Assembly (NCBI GenBank): GCA_017427945.1
Contig: JAFRRT010000023.1
Location: 1 to 64,000 of the forward strand
Direction of reading: 5' to 3'
DNA from: Muribaculaceae bacterium
GTDB lineage: Bacteria > Bacteroidota > Bacteroidia > Bacteroidales > Muribaculaceae
DNA length: 64,000 nucleotides
The stretch's first letter is position 1; each line of letters opens with the position of its first letter. Of the stretch, positions 1 through 7,707 are shown in pieces. Under the pieces are notes generated by a model. It was given only the letters and a program-made list of their open reading frames with translations. It was not told the origin of the DNA and made no database searches. The position numbers were made by a program, and so were the translations under genes.

Positions 1-190
1 CACGCGAGGAATTCACCTCGGTGTACAGGAGCTTGAGGTTCTGTGCAGGGACGCCATTTAAGCGCTTTACCTTGGCATCATGGTGAAGGTAACGCTCGGC
101 CATCTTGGTTGCCGTAACCTGGTCCACGGGCGAAGCCGACAATGACATGGCCGCAATTGCGGCTGTCAACAACAATAAAAATTTCTTCAT
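1..190 (-). CDS. Secreted protein, N-terminal fragment (possible C10-type peptidase propeptide)
   Basis: The gene reads leftwards from an ATG at 190 and runs off the window edge, so only about 63 N-terminal residues are visible. They begin MKKFLLLLTAAIAAMSLSAS, a clean Sec signal peptide. The following stretch (PVDQVTATKMAERYLHHDAK) resembles the inhibitory propeptide found at the N-terminus of many Bacteroidetes C10 (streptopain/interpain-like) peptidases, but this short piece cannot prove the family. A TAACTTTG element at 282-289 on the minus strand is a candidate promoter, which would give a leader of roughly 90 nt. Secretion is well supported; the enzymatic identity is a guess. Confidence 0.6.
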   Translation of the reverse strand, partial: MKKFLLLLTAAIAAMSLSASPVDQVTATKMAERYLHHDAKVKRLNGVPAQNLKLLYTEVNSSR

Positions 191-553
191 AAAAGTAATG
201 AATGAATTAATGGTTAATATGTATGGGTTAAAGAAGTAATCTTGATAGTAGGCTTTCATGTACCACGACAATCAACGGGCACAAAGTTACAAAATATTTG
301 ATAATAAACTAAATAAATCACAGAAATTAACCCCAAACCCTTTCTATGTTTTATTTTTATACAAAAATCATTCATTTAGCCCTGTGATTCACATTTTTTA
401 TCAAATAATCAACGATTTAGTAAAAAAGAATGAAACAATGCTAATTGTTTACAAAAATAAATTAAATCATTTTGAAGTTTGCATCCGTAACTCTAATTTT
501 GCGCCATGAAAGTTCGGCTATTACCGTGTTTTCAATATTGAAATAATATTTAG
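191..553. other. AT-rich divergent intergenic region
   Basis: This AT-rich stretch separates the leftward secreted-protein gene from the rightward TonB-C-domain gene. It holds candidate promoters for both (282-289 minus, 471-501 plus). An 83-codon open frame at 258-509 has no recognisable domain and an AT-driven Asn/Lys/Phe/Tyr composition, so I treat it as non-coding. I see no RNA gene here. Confidence 0.5.
471..501 (+). promoter_or_regulatory. Bacteroidetes-type promoter for the TonB-C-domain gene
   Basis: TTTG at 471-474, a 19 bp spacer and TAATTTTG at 494-501 match the Bacteroidetes primary sigma consensus (TTTG, 19-21 bp, TAnnTTTG). The start codon lies about 55 nt downstream. Confidence 0.6.
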
Positions 554-1000
554 ATGCCCATGATCAAACAATTACGTTTAGGACTATTGGCTTCACTGAC
601 ATTATTCGCCGTGTTACCCATGGTAGCACAGGTGAGACATGTCACAACCGTCAACCCCACAACCAAGCAGTCTTATATCGAAGTCTATGAGTTTGACTAT
701 GTTGACATCCAGCCCCAGTTCCCCGGTGGCGAGCGCGGCCTAATCAACTTCATCAACAAGACGCGCGAATATCCCTACCACGCTTACAAGAAACGCATTC
801 AGGGCCGTGTGCTCTGCAGTTTCATTGTGGGCACCGACGGCAGGGTGAGCGATGTGCGCGTCATCCGTGGAGCAGGCGACGAGAGCCTGAACCGTGAGGC
901 CATCCGCGTCATCGGCGAGATGCCCAAGTGGAGTGTGGGCAAGGTTGGCGGACACGCCGTCCCCGTCAGGGTAGTGCTGCCCATCGCCTTCCGCCTATAA
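554..1000 (+). CDS. Periplasmic protein with TonB C-terminal domain
   Basis: A 148-residue protein starting MPMIKQ; an in-frame ATG two codons later (560) is equally possible. An N-terminal signal peptide or anchor (LLASLTLFAVLPMVAQ) is followed by a TonB C-terminal-like fold. The diagnostic pieces are PQFPGGERGLINFI, the core GRVLCSFIVGTDGRVSDV, and the terminal VPVRVVLPIAFRL. Such single-domain proteins occur widely in Bacteroidetes, either as energy-transduction partners of outer-membrane TonB-dependent receptors or as orphans. The cytoplasmic/proline-rich part of classical TonB is missing, so coupling to ExbBD is not shown here. It is monocistronic, bounded by a consensus promoter upstream and a strong terminator downstream. 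Confidence 0.8.
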   Translation: MPMIKQLRLGLLASLTLFAVLPMVAQVRHVTTVNPTTKQSYIEVYEFDYVDIQPQFPGGERGLINFINKTREYPYHAYKKRIQGRVLCSFIVGTDGRVSDVRVIRGAGDESLNREAIRVIGEMPKWSVGKVGGHAVPVRVVLPIAFRL

Positions 1001-1032
1001 CAGCGACAACACATCATTCCCAAGATACCAAT

Positions 1033-1062
1033 CAACCGCCTTTCATCAGGCGGTTGTTTTTT
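1033..1062 (+). terminator. Rho-independent terminator after TonB-C gene
   Basis: Perfect 8 bp stem CAACCGCC/GGCGGTTG (1033-1040 and 1049-1056) with an 8 nt loop, followed by a run of six T. Confidence 0.85.
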
Positions 1063-1079
1063 CTGTAAGCTATAAGGCA

Positions 1080-1132
1080 AAATTCGAAATATTTAGCGCG
1101 GATGCCTAATCAGCTTCGTGTAATTCGTAGTT
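1080..1132 (+). repeat. Dispersed AT-rich repeat, AATTCGTAGTT family, copy A
   Basis: The order of sub-motifs AAATTCG, GCGGATGCC, TAAT, TTCGTG and AATTCGTAGTT is shared with 48551-48607. Related pieces lie at 48036-48090 (inverted) and 48095-48141. Here it sits between the TonB-C terminator and the 3' end of the pseudouridine synthase. Confidence 0.5.
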
Positions 1133-1140
1133 ATTATTGG

Positions 1141-2766
1141 TCAAAAGTCGGGAGGGGATTCCACGGTGATGGGTTTGCCGGTGGCGGGATGGATGAAGAT
1201 GATGCGGGCGGCGTGGAGCATCAGGCGGTCGGCGGCACGGCCATATAGGCGGTCACCCACGATGGGGCAGTTAAGTCCCAACGGGTGGGAGCAATGGACA
1301 CGCAGCTGATGGGTGCGGCCCGTGAGAGGCTCAAGAGCAATGCGAGTCCTGCCGTCCTTGCGTTCCAGCACACGGTAACGCGTCACAGCAGGTTTGCCGT
1401 CAGCGAAGTCCACGCGCTGCCGCGGGCGGTCTTCGATATCGGCCATCAAAGGCAGGTTGATAATACCCTCGTCTTTGGTCACGATGCCGTCAAGCAGGGC
1501 AATGTAACGTTTCTTGATGGTGTGGTCCTCGAATTGCTGCTGCAAAGCCTTGTGCGTGGCTTTGTCCTTGGCAAACATCACATGGCCCGACGTTTCCTGA
1601 TCCAAGCGATGCACGACGATAGGGCCGACGGCCTCAGGGAACGCCTCCTGATACCTTGTCTGCAACGAGTCTTCCAGCTGCTTCCCGGGCACCGACAGCA
1701 TCCCCGACGGCTTGTTGAGCACCGTGAGCCACTGGTCATCATAAATGACATCAAGGTCGGTGGCTGCCGTGGCCGTCTCCATGGGATTATTCTCGACATC
1801 AAGACCTTGCAGCATGAAGTCGAGGATGGGTTTGCACTTGCTGCGGCAGGCGGGATAAAAATGCCCCTGATGGCGCACCTCGCCCACAGGCGATGCCCCA
1901 TGCCAGAACTCGGCCATGCATACAGGCTGCAGGCCGTTATTATAGGCATAGTTAAGCAGGCGCGGGGCACAGCACTCCCCTGCCCCGGCTGGCGGCAACG
2001 TGCCCAGCGGACGGAACACCTCAACGAGGTCACGGCGCTCACCACGGGCGTTGCTGACGACGAACAGGCGGAAGATGCATTCCTGCAATGCCTCGCTCAT
2101 CGCCTTGCGGCGCGCCTTCAGTGTCTCTATTCGTTGATAAAAAGCGCTGATTTCCTCGGAGATTTCACGCAGTTTCTCGTCATGTCGCTGACGGATGCGC
2201 TTCAGTTCGGCCTTCTCAAAGCGGCTCTGGTTCAGCAGTTCTTCCAGTTCGGCAGGGGTGACATCGGGGTCTTGGCGACGCTGGTCACGCGACAGCTTGT
2301 GTTCAGCCATTATCGCCTTGAAAGCCGCCGTTTCTTCGGCCATGCTCTGCCGCGCTGTGGCCTCACGTTTCAGCAACGCAGCCAGTTCAGGCGACCGTTC
2401 GAGCCGCTCCACCTCATGGTTGATGGCGGTGATTTCAGCCTCGACGCGCTTGAACTCTCCCTGCGGGTCCAGCAAGTCATAGACCGGCGACACAAAGAAA
2501 TCGTGATGCACACTGCCCGCCAGGTTGCCCGAGAAGGCTGCCAGGAAGCCCAAACGGCCAGTTTCATCTTTGGCGACAAGCACACCCAGCATTTTGCCAG
2601 CGCCCAACTCGTCGGCCCAGTCGCCTCGCGTGGCGACATACTGCTGCACCCGCTCCACCGCCATCAACGCCAACGGATGGGGTTCATAGCAGTAAGGGCA
2701 CGTGAACTGCTGCGGCAACTCAACAGCCATCGCCTCGCTTCCCAGCAGATGAAACTTTTCATTCAT
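1141..2766 (-). CDS. RluA-family pseudouridine synthase with long N-terminal extension
   Basis: About 541 residues from the ATG at 2766; a GTG two codons upstream (2772) is an alternative start. The C-terminal ~210 residues form an RluA/RsuA-type synthase that converts uridine to pseudouridine in rRNA or tRNA. The catalytic signature HRLDQETSG contains the essential aspartate, and LNKPSGMLSVPG and LTGRTHQLRVH are typical flanking motifs. The first ~330 residues are not part of the classical enzyme. They hold a CPYC motif near residue 23, a globular part, and a charged helical, probably coiled-coil segment at about 100-230. Larger RluA-like proteins of this kind are common in Bacteroidetes. 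The exact RNA target cannot be deduced. The gene is divergent from xth. Confidence 0.85.
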   Translation of the reverse strand: MNEKFHLLGSEAMAVELPQQFTCPYCYEPHPLALMAVERVQQYVATRGDWADELGAGKMLGVLVAKDETGRLGFLAAFSGNLAGSVHHDFFVSPVYDLLDPQGEFKRVEAEITAINHEVERLERSPELAALLKREATARQSMAEETAAFKAIMAEHKLSRDQRRQDPDVTPAELEELLNQSRFEKAELKRIRQRHDEKLREISEEISAFYQRIETLKARRKAMSEALQECIFRLFVVSNARGERRDLVEVFRPLGTLPPAGAGECCAPRLLNYAYNNGLQPVCMAEFWHGASPVGEVRHQGHFYPACRSKCKPILDFMLQGLDVENNPMETATAATDLDVIYDDQWLTVLNKPSGMLSVPGKQLEDSLQTRYQEAFPEAVGPIVVHRLDQETSGHVMFAKDKATHKALQQQFEDHTIKKRYIALLDGIVTKDEGIINLPLMADIEDRPRQRVDFADGKPAVTRYRVLERKDGRTRIALEPLTGRTHQLRVHCSHPLGLNCPIVGDRLYGRAADRLMLHAARIIFIHPATGKPITVESPPDF

Positions 2767-2789
2767 TGCCACAAAATTAATGAATTCGT

Positions 2790-2820
2790 TTTGTATTTCA
2801 TGCCGATTGTACTACATTTG
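2790..2820 (+). promoter_or_regulatory. Bacteroidetes-type promoter for xth
   Basis: TTTG at 2790-2793, 19 bp spacer, TACATTTG at 2813-2820. This is an exact fit to the consensus, with a leader of roughly 20 nt before the ATG at 2845. Confidence 0.65.
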
Positions 2821-2844
2821 CAACAAAAAAAGAACAATTAAGAT

Positions 2845-3603
2845 ATGAAATTCATCTCATGGAACGTGAACGGCCTGCGCGCCGTGGCGGGAAAAGGCTT
2901 CGCCGATATATTCAAGGCGCTTGACGCCGACTTCTTTTGCCTGCAGGAAACCAAGATGCAGGCTGGACAGCTCGATCTGGAATTTGAAGGCTACCGCTCC
3001 TATTGGAACTATGCCGAGAAAAAAGGCTACTCGGGAACAGCTATCTACAGCCGCCACGAGCCGCTGAGCGTGAAGTACGGCATCGGCATCGAGGAACACG
3101 ACCATGAGGGCCGTGTCATCACTCTTGAGATGCCTGACTTTTATCTCGTGACCTGCTACACCCCCAACAGTCAGGACGGCTTGAAGCGTCTGGATTACCG
3201 CATGATGTGGGAAGACGCTTTCAGGGCCTATCTGCTGGAGCTGGACAAGAGCAAGCCCGTCATCGTGTGCGGTGACCTCAACGTGGCACACAAGGAGATT
3301 GACCTGAAGAATCCCAAGGCCAACCGCAAGAATGCCGGATTTACCGACGAGGAACGTGAGAAAATGACCGTTCTGCTCGATGCCGGATTCACCGACACCT
3401 GGCGCTTTTACAACCCCGATGTGGCCGACGTCTATTCCTGGTGGAGTTACCGCTTCAGGGCACGCGAGAAGAACGCTGGCTGGCGTATCGACTATTTCAT
3501 CGTGAGCAACCGCTTGCAAGAGAAGCTGACCGATGCCAAAATCCACACCGACATCATGGGCAGCGACCATTGCCCGGTGGAGGTTGACCTCGATTTCCAT
3601 TAA
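2845..3603 (+). CDS. xth: Exodeoxyribonuclease III
   Basis: A 252-residue enzyme of the ExoIII/APE1 family, acting in base-excision repair as an AP endonuclease and 3'-phosphodiesterase. The protein starts [13 protein letters not shown], the family's N-terminal strand with the metal/phosphate-binding Asn. It contains LQETKMQ (metal-binding Glu), CGDLNVAH (Asp/Asn of the active site) and the terminal [11 protein letters not shown] with the catalytic Asp-His pair. The length is normal for the family. It has its own promoter and is followed after 53 nt by a permease gene in the same direction, so the two may be co-transcribed. Confidence 0.95.
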   Translation: MKFISWNVNGLRAVAGKGFADIFKALDADFFCLQETKMQAGQLDLEFEGYRSYWNYAEKKGYSGTAIYSRHEPLSVKYGIGIEEHDHEGRVITLEMPDFYLVTCYTPNSQDGLKRLDYRMMWEDAFRAYLLELDKSKPVIVCGDLNVAHKEIDLKNPKANRKNAGFTDEEREKMTVLLDAGFTDTWRFYNPDVADVYSWWSYRFRAREKNAGWRIDYFIVSNRLQEKLTDAKIHTDIMGSDHCPVEVDLDFH

Positions 3604-3656
3604 ATGCCTTGGGGCCTTACTGTCCTTGATGGCACTAACAAGCATAAAAACAGAAA

Positions 3657-4832
3657 ATGGCAACACAAAAGAAATATGATTTTGACCGCGTCGTGAGGAT
3701 GGTCTTGACGCTCATCAGCATAGCGGTGGGCGTGTGGCTCATCAACTACCTGAGTCCCGTGCTCATGCCGTTTGTCGTGGGATTTATCCTTGCCTACCTC
3801 ATCGAGCCGCTCGTTGAGTGGCTGCAGCGCAAGGCGCACATCAAGGCCCGCGTCCTGGCGGTGGTCATAGCCCTCGTCATTGTCATTGCGGTCATTGTGG
3901 GACTGTGCTGGCTTGTCATCCCCTACCTCATTGACGAGTTCGGCATCATGTCAAAGCAACTGGCTGCCTACGCGAAGTCTTCGCTCAGGATACCTTACAT
4001 CCCCGCCGAGGTCAACGAGTTCATTCAGCGATACATCGACCTTGACAAAATCAACGAGATTTTCAGCAAACAGCAGTGGATGGAGATTATCAACAAGACT
4101 CTGTCGGGCGCCTGGTCAGTTGTGGGCGGCACCATGAGTGTCATCATTAACGTCATCTCATGGTTCATCGTGTTGCTGTATATGTTCTTCATCCTGCTGG
4201 ACTTCAACAAGCTGTCCCGCGCTTTCAAAGCCGCCATTCCCGGCAAATACCGCCGCGTAGCACTGCGCATCTTCGACGATGTGGCCGACACCATGAGCCG
4301 CTACTTCCGCGGTCAGGCCGCTGTCTCATTCTTTGTGGGCATCATCTTTGCCATTGAGTTCTACATCATCGGGCTACCCATGGCAATCGCCTTTGGACTG
4401 TTCGTAGGCCTGCTGAACATGGTTCCCTACCTGCAACTCATCTCCATCCCCATCGCAGCCTTCCTGTGCCTGGTGGCAACCGCGGCAACGGGTGGCAGCT
4501 TCTGGGTAATGTTCGCATGGGTCATTGTGGCCTACATCATCTGCCAGGTCATCCAGGACATGGTACTCATTCCCACCATCATGAAGTCGCAGATGGGACT
4601 GAACCCGGCAATCATCTTCCTGTCGCTATCACTTTGGGTATATGTAATGGGATTCATCGGACTAATCATCGGACTGCCGTTAACGACGCTCATCATCTCA
4701 TATTATTGTGAGTATGTGCTGCACCAGCCCAATCCGCTGCACAAGCACAAAAAGAAAGAGATTACCGACAAGAAGAAGCCAGTGGACATGACCTCGTCGT
4801 TCATGGCCAACTACCGCAACGAGAAGAAATAA
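3657..4832 (+). CDS. AI-2E family transporter (PF01594-type permease)
   Basis: A 391-residue polytopic inner-membrane protein. The hydrophobic segments follow the AI-2E/UPF0118 layout: a pair at the N-terminus (residues ~12-50), a third at ~65-90, a soluble helical stretch, then five or so C-terminal helices from ~160 to 350. The tail is lysine-rich and cytoplasmic. The family is named after TqsA, but members transport diverse substrates or ions, so autoinducer export should not be assumed. It lies between xth and miaA in the same orientation. A short CCTAA-type repeat separates it from miaA. Confidence 0.85.
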   Translation: MATQKKYDFDRVVRMVLTLISIAVGVWLINYLSPVLMPFVVGFILAYLIEPLVEWLQRKAHIKARVLAVVIALVIVIAVIVGLCWLVIPYLIDEFGIMSKQLAAYAKSSLRIPYIPAEVNEFIQRYIDLDKINEIFSKQQWMEIINKTLSGAWSVVGGTMSVIINVISWFIVLLYMFFILLDFNKLSRAFKAAIPGKYRRVALRIFDDVADTMSRYFRGQAAVSFFVGIIFAIEFYIIGLPMAIAFGLFVGLLNMVPYLQLISIPIAAFLCLVATAATGGSFWVMFAWVIVAYIICQVIQDMVLIPTIMKSQMGLNPAIIFLSLSLWVYVMGFIGLIIGLPLTTLIISYYCEYVLHQPNPLHKHKKKEITDKKKPVDMTSSFMANYRNEKK

Positions 4833-4870
4833 TGATAGACTTTAGACGGGCATCCGCCAACATCGAAAAG

Positions 4871-4899
4871 GCCTAATGCCTAAAACCTAAAGCCTAATG
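4871..4899 (+). repeat. CCTAA-type short intergenic repeat, copy 1
   Basis: Four imperfect units of the form (G/A)CCTAA(T/A)(G/A) in tandem, beginning GCCTAATGCCTAAAACCTA. The last CCTAATG supplies the ATG of miaA. Related strings occur at 26141-26210 and 53519-53543. Confidence 0.6.
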
Positions 4900-5790
4900 A
4901 CCAAAACATTAATCGTCATCACGGGACCCACGGGAGTGGGCAAGACAGCGGCAGCCATCCAGCTGGCGCAGCGCCTGCATTGTGACATCATCAATGCCGA
5001 CTCACGTCAGATTTACCGGGGCATTCCCATCTGTACCGCCGCTCCCACGCCCGAGGAACTGGCAGCCATAAAGCATCACTTTGTTGCCTTCAAGGACCTT
5101 GAGGAAAGCTATAGCGCGGCACAGTTCGAGACCGACGTGCTGGCCTTGCTGCCGTCGCTGTGGCAACAAGGCGACTATGTCGTGATGTGCGGTGGCTCGA
5201 TGCTCTATGTCGATGCGGTGTGCCGCGGCATCGACTCGCTGCCCGACATCACTGCCGAGACGCGCACTGCCGTCAAGGAAAAACTGGCCCGTGAGGGGCT
5301 GGAAAGCCTTGTGGAGGAGTTGGAGCGCCTTGACCCGCAATATGCAGCGACGGTTGACCGCCACAACACCAAGCGCGTGTGCCATGCCGTCGAGATTTGC
5401 CGCCAGGCTGGGGTTCCCTACTCCTCGCTGCGCACCGGCAATGCCAAGCAGCGCGATTTTGACATCATCAAGTTGGCGCTGAATGTAGAGCGCGACGAAC
5501 TTTTCGACCGCATCAACCGCCGCGTGGACCGCATGATTGAAGCGGGACTGGAGCAAGAGGCGCGCTCGGTCTATCACCTGCGCCATCTCAACGCATTGAA
5601 CACCGTGGGGATGAAAGAGATGTTCGCCATGTTTGACGGCACAATGGACCGCCAAACGGCCATCGCGCGCATGAAGAAAAACACACGCGTCTATGCCAAA
5701 AAACAACTCACATGGTACCGCCGCGACCCCGACATCACCTGGGTTACCCCCGACAAGGTCAACGACGCGTTGGGATTTATCGGCTCTTAG
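4897..5790 (+). CDS. miaA: tRNA dimethylallyltransferase
   Basis: A 297-residue enzyme that adds the dimethylallyl group to A37 of tRNAs reading UNN codons, the first step of i6A/ms2i6A formation. The P-loop GPTGVGKT (residues ~8-15) and the substrate-binding motif DSRQIYRGI are intact. Downstream family motifs are GGSMLYVDAVCRG, KRVCHAVEI and the C-terminal tRNA-binding segment with TRVYAKKQLTWYR. Length is normal. The stop codon overlaps by 14 nt the 3' end of the convergent patatin gene. Confidence 0.95.
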   Translation: MTKTLIVITGPTGVGKTAAAIQLAQRLHCDIINADSRQIYRGIPICTAAPTPEELAAIKHHFVAFKDLEESYSAAQFETDVLALLPSLWQQGDYVVMCGGSMLYVDAVCRGIDSLPDITAETRTAVKEKLAREGLESLVEELERLDPQYAATVDRHNTKRVCHAVEICRQAGVPYSSLRTGNAKQRDFDIIKLALNVERDELFDRINRRVDRMIEAGLEQEARSVYHLRHLNALNTVGMKEMFAMFDGTMDRQTAIARMKKNTRVYAKKQLTWYRRDPDITWVTPDKVNDALGFIGS

Positions 5791-7384
5791 GCACCATCCA
5801 TAGCGGATCAAGCTGGAACTTTTGCCACAACTCCATCAGTTGGGGCTTCAATGCTTTCAGCTGCTGGTGTGAAGCCGTGAGATTTACATCATCAAGCTCG
5901 ATTTGCTCGATATAGGCCAGCAGGTTGTAGCACATCGTGTACTGACCAGCAGCCATGAGCGCTTGCGGCTTGCCTTGGGCCTTGTCCTCGGGGGTGAACC
6001 ACAAGGTGGTGTTCATGCTGGTGGCAAGAACGCTGTTCTGCTGCATGGCAGACGAGGGAGTAAGATAGTCCGACAAGGAACCGTTGCGGCTTCGGGACTC
6101 CCAACGTTCGCCGTCACGCAGTTCATACACCGTGGCTGTGATGACACGGTTGTGCCACTCCTCGTCGCTGTAAATTGTGCCGTAATTCATCTGACGCAGG
6201 CGCTTGATGAACACCTCTGAAGACATCATCGTTACCGACTTGGCACGGTTCATCAGCATGGCCTCCATGACCGAGAACTTGAGATGGCTAATAAAAGTGG
6301 CGTTGTTGCCGATGAACGTGCTGCCAATGGCGCGGTACATCCTGTTTTTCAACAACGCTCCTATGATATTGGCCACGGTGACAAGGGCCAGCACCACACT
6401 CATAAAGCCAATCCAGAAATCACTGCCCTTGACGAGAGCCAGGATGAAGAGCACCGCCACAATGCCCTCGGCTATCAGTCCGTAATTGCGCAGACGCCAG
6501 ATAGTCAGTTTGCCGACGCTCTGCGGCAGCAGCTGCTCACTCGGCAAATAGCCGTCCATATAGGGGCTCGCCACATCCGACACGATAATCAGGTCCAGCG
6601 CCTTGTCCGTCCGGCTCTTGTCCTCACGGTATTTGCGCATGCGTTGCTCGGCGAGCAAGATGGGCTCGATGCCCTGATTGTCCACGATGCCGCCATCCAT
6701 GATACCGAACCGCATCTGCTCGTTAGGAATGAAGTCCTCACGTTTTGAGACCTTGAAGTCGTCGGGAAACATCATCGGCTCAAAAGCGCTGGGGAAACAC
6801 GAGGAGCAGGCCAGCGCCTCGCCCAGGGTGATGTGGCCCACGATGCTACGGCCAATGCGGTGCTTATTGTTGCCGAATACACCATAGCTCACCCGCTCTC
6901 CGTCGGTCATTCGGCCCTCGGTAAGACGAAAACGGAACGGCAGTGAATTGTCGAAGTCCGTCGCCAGCGCCGTATAATCCTTTATGGGAATCTGGCCGAA
7001 GTTGTCAATGATGTCCTGCATCACCGCTCCGCCAAACAACACATTGTCATAGATGTCAGCCATGATCTTGATGCTGGAGGCATCACGGTTGGCTTTCTCG
7101 TCACTCAACCCTTTCAACGCCCTGACGACAAGGTCCTCGTTGCACAGGAAATCAAACAGTTCCTCAACCATCTGGCCCACCTCCTGACCTTTGGCGCGCG
7201 CGAGCATATACTTCAAGGCTGTGATTGTTCCGCCCGACACCGAGGTGAGGGCCGTGACACAGTCGAGCAACGTTTTGTGTTCGTCAACCTTGATGGCGTT
7301 CAACAATGACAATCCGCCCAAGTCAAAGGTGGCGGCCCTGTAACCGCCTCCTGAAAACGATAAACCGATATTTAGCTTTTCCAT
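5777..7384 (-). CDS. Patatin-like phospholipase with central membrane segment
   Basis: About 535 residues from the ATG at 7384 (a GTG lies one codon upstream). The N-terminal half is a patatin acyl-hydrolase: the oxyanion loop SFSGGGYRAATFDLGG, the nucleophile elbow TSVSGGT (Ser in SxSGG; the first Gly of the usual GxSxG is replaced by Ser), and the catalytic Asp in MDGGIVDNQG. It probably cleaves lipid acyl esters by a Ser-Asp dyad. Two hydrophobic helices follow around residues 305-355 (EGIVAVLFILALV and IGFMSVVLALVTVANIIGAL), which should place the enzyme in a membrane. The remaining ~180 residues are soluble and unfamiliar. No partner gene is adjacent. Confidence 0.85.
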   Translation of the reverse strand: MEKLNIGLSFSGGGYRAATFDLGGLSLLNAIKVDEHKTLLDCVTALTSVSGGTITALKYMLARAKGQEVGQMVEELFDFLCNEDLVVRALKGLSDEKANRDASSIKIMADIYDNVLFGGAVMQDIIDNFGQIPIKDYTALATDFDNSLPFRFRLTEGRMTDGERVSYGVFGNNKHRIGRSIVGHITLGEALACSSCFPSAFEPMMFPDDFKVSKREDFIPNEQMRFGIMDGGIVDNQGIEPILLAEQRMRKYREDKSRTDKALDLIIVSDVASPYMDGYLPSEQLLPQSVGKLTIWRLRNYGLIAEGIVAVLFILALVKGSDFWIGFMSVVLALVTVANIIGALLKNRMYRAIGSTFIGNNATFISHLKFSVMEAMLMNRAKSVTMMSSEVFIKRLRQMNYGTIYSDEEWHNRVITATVYELRDGERWESRSRNGSLSDYLTPSSAMQQNSVLATSMNTTLWFTPEDKAQGKPQALMAAGQYTMCYNLLAYIEQIELDDVNLTASHQQLKALKPQLMELWQKFQLDPLWMVPKSR

Positions 7385-7579
7385 CACGTAAGATTGATTT
7401 TTTCACAAAGATAATCATTGTTGCCCATTCGACAAAACACTGTCGTCAGAAATCATTTTTACACGCATCTCTTTTCAGAACGGGCACTGAATAAAGGGGG
7501 TCTTTCATGGGCAACATCAGGACAAATTTACCCTATCATCAAAAACAAAAAATCGGGCTATAAAAAAGGATTAAAACTA

Positions 7580-7610
7580 TTGCATAGTTTTCATATTATC
7601 TGTACCTTTG
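7580..7610 (+). promoter_or_regulatory. Bacteroidetes-type promoter for the dockerin-tailed secreted protein
   Basis: TTG at 7580-7582, 20 bp spacer, TACCTTTG at 7603-7610. The leader to the ATG at 7708 is about 90 nt and AT-rich. Confidence 0.65.
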
Positions 7611-7707
7611 CAACGTGAAATGAGCTCTGCTTTGCTAAAGCACTGATAATAAATATAGATAGTCTTTTTATTAACATATTTTATTAATTTAATTCATTCA
7701 CGCTTTT

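Noticed and set aside
258..509. 83-codon AT-rich open frame in the first intergenic region
   Set aside because: No domain, composition typical of AT-rich spacer, and it overlaps the promoters of the flanking genes.
1285..2841. 518-codon plus-strand open frame opposite the pseudouridine synthase
   Set aside because: It has no recognisable domain, its composition is that of an antisense reading (rich in His, Arg, Leu), and the minus-strand frame encodes clear RluA motifs.
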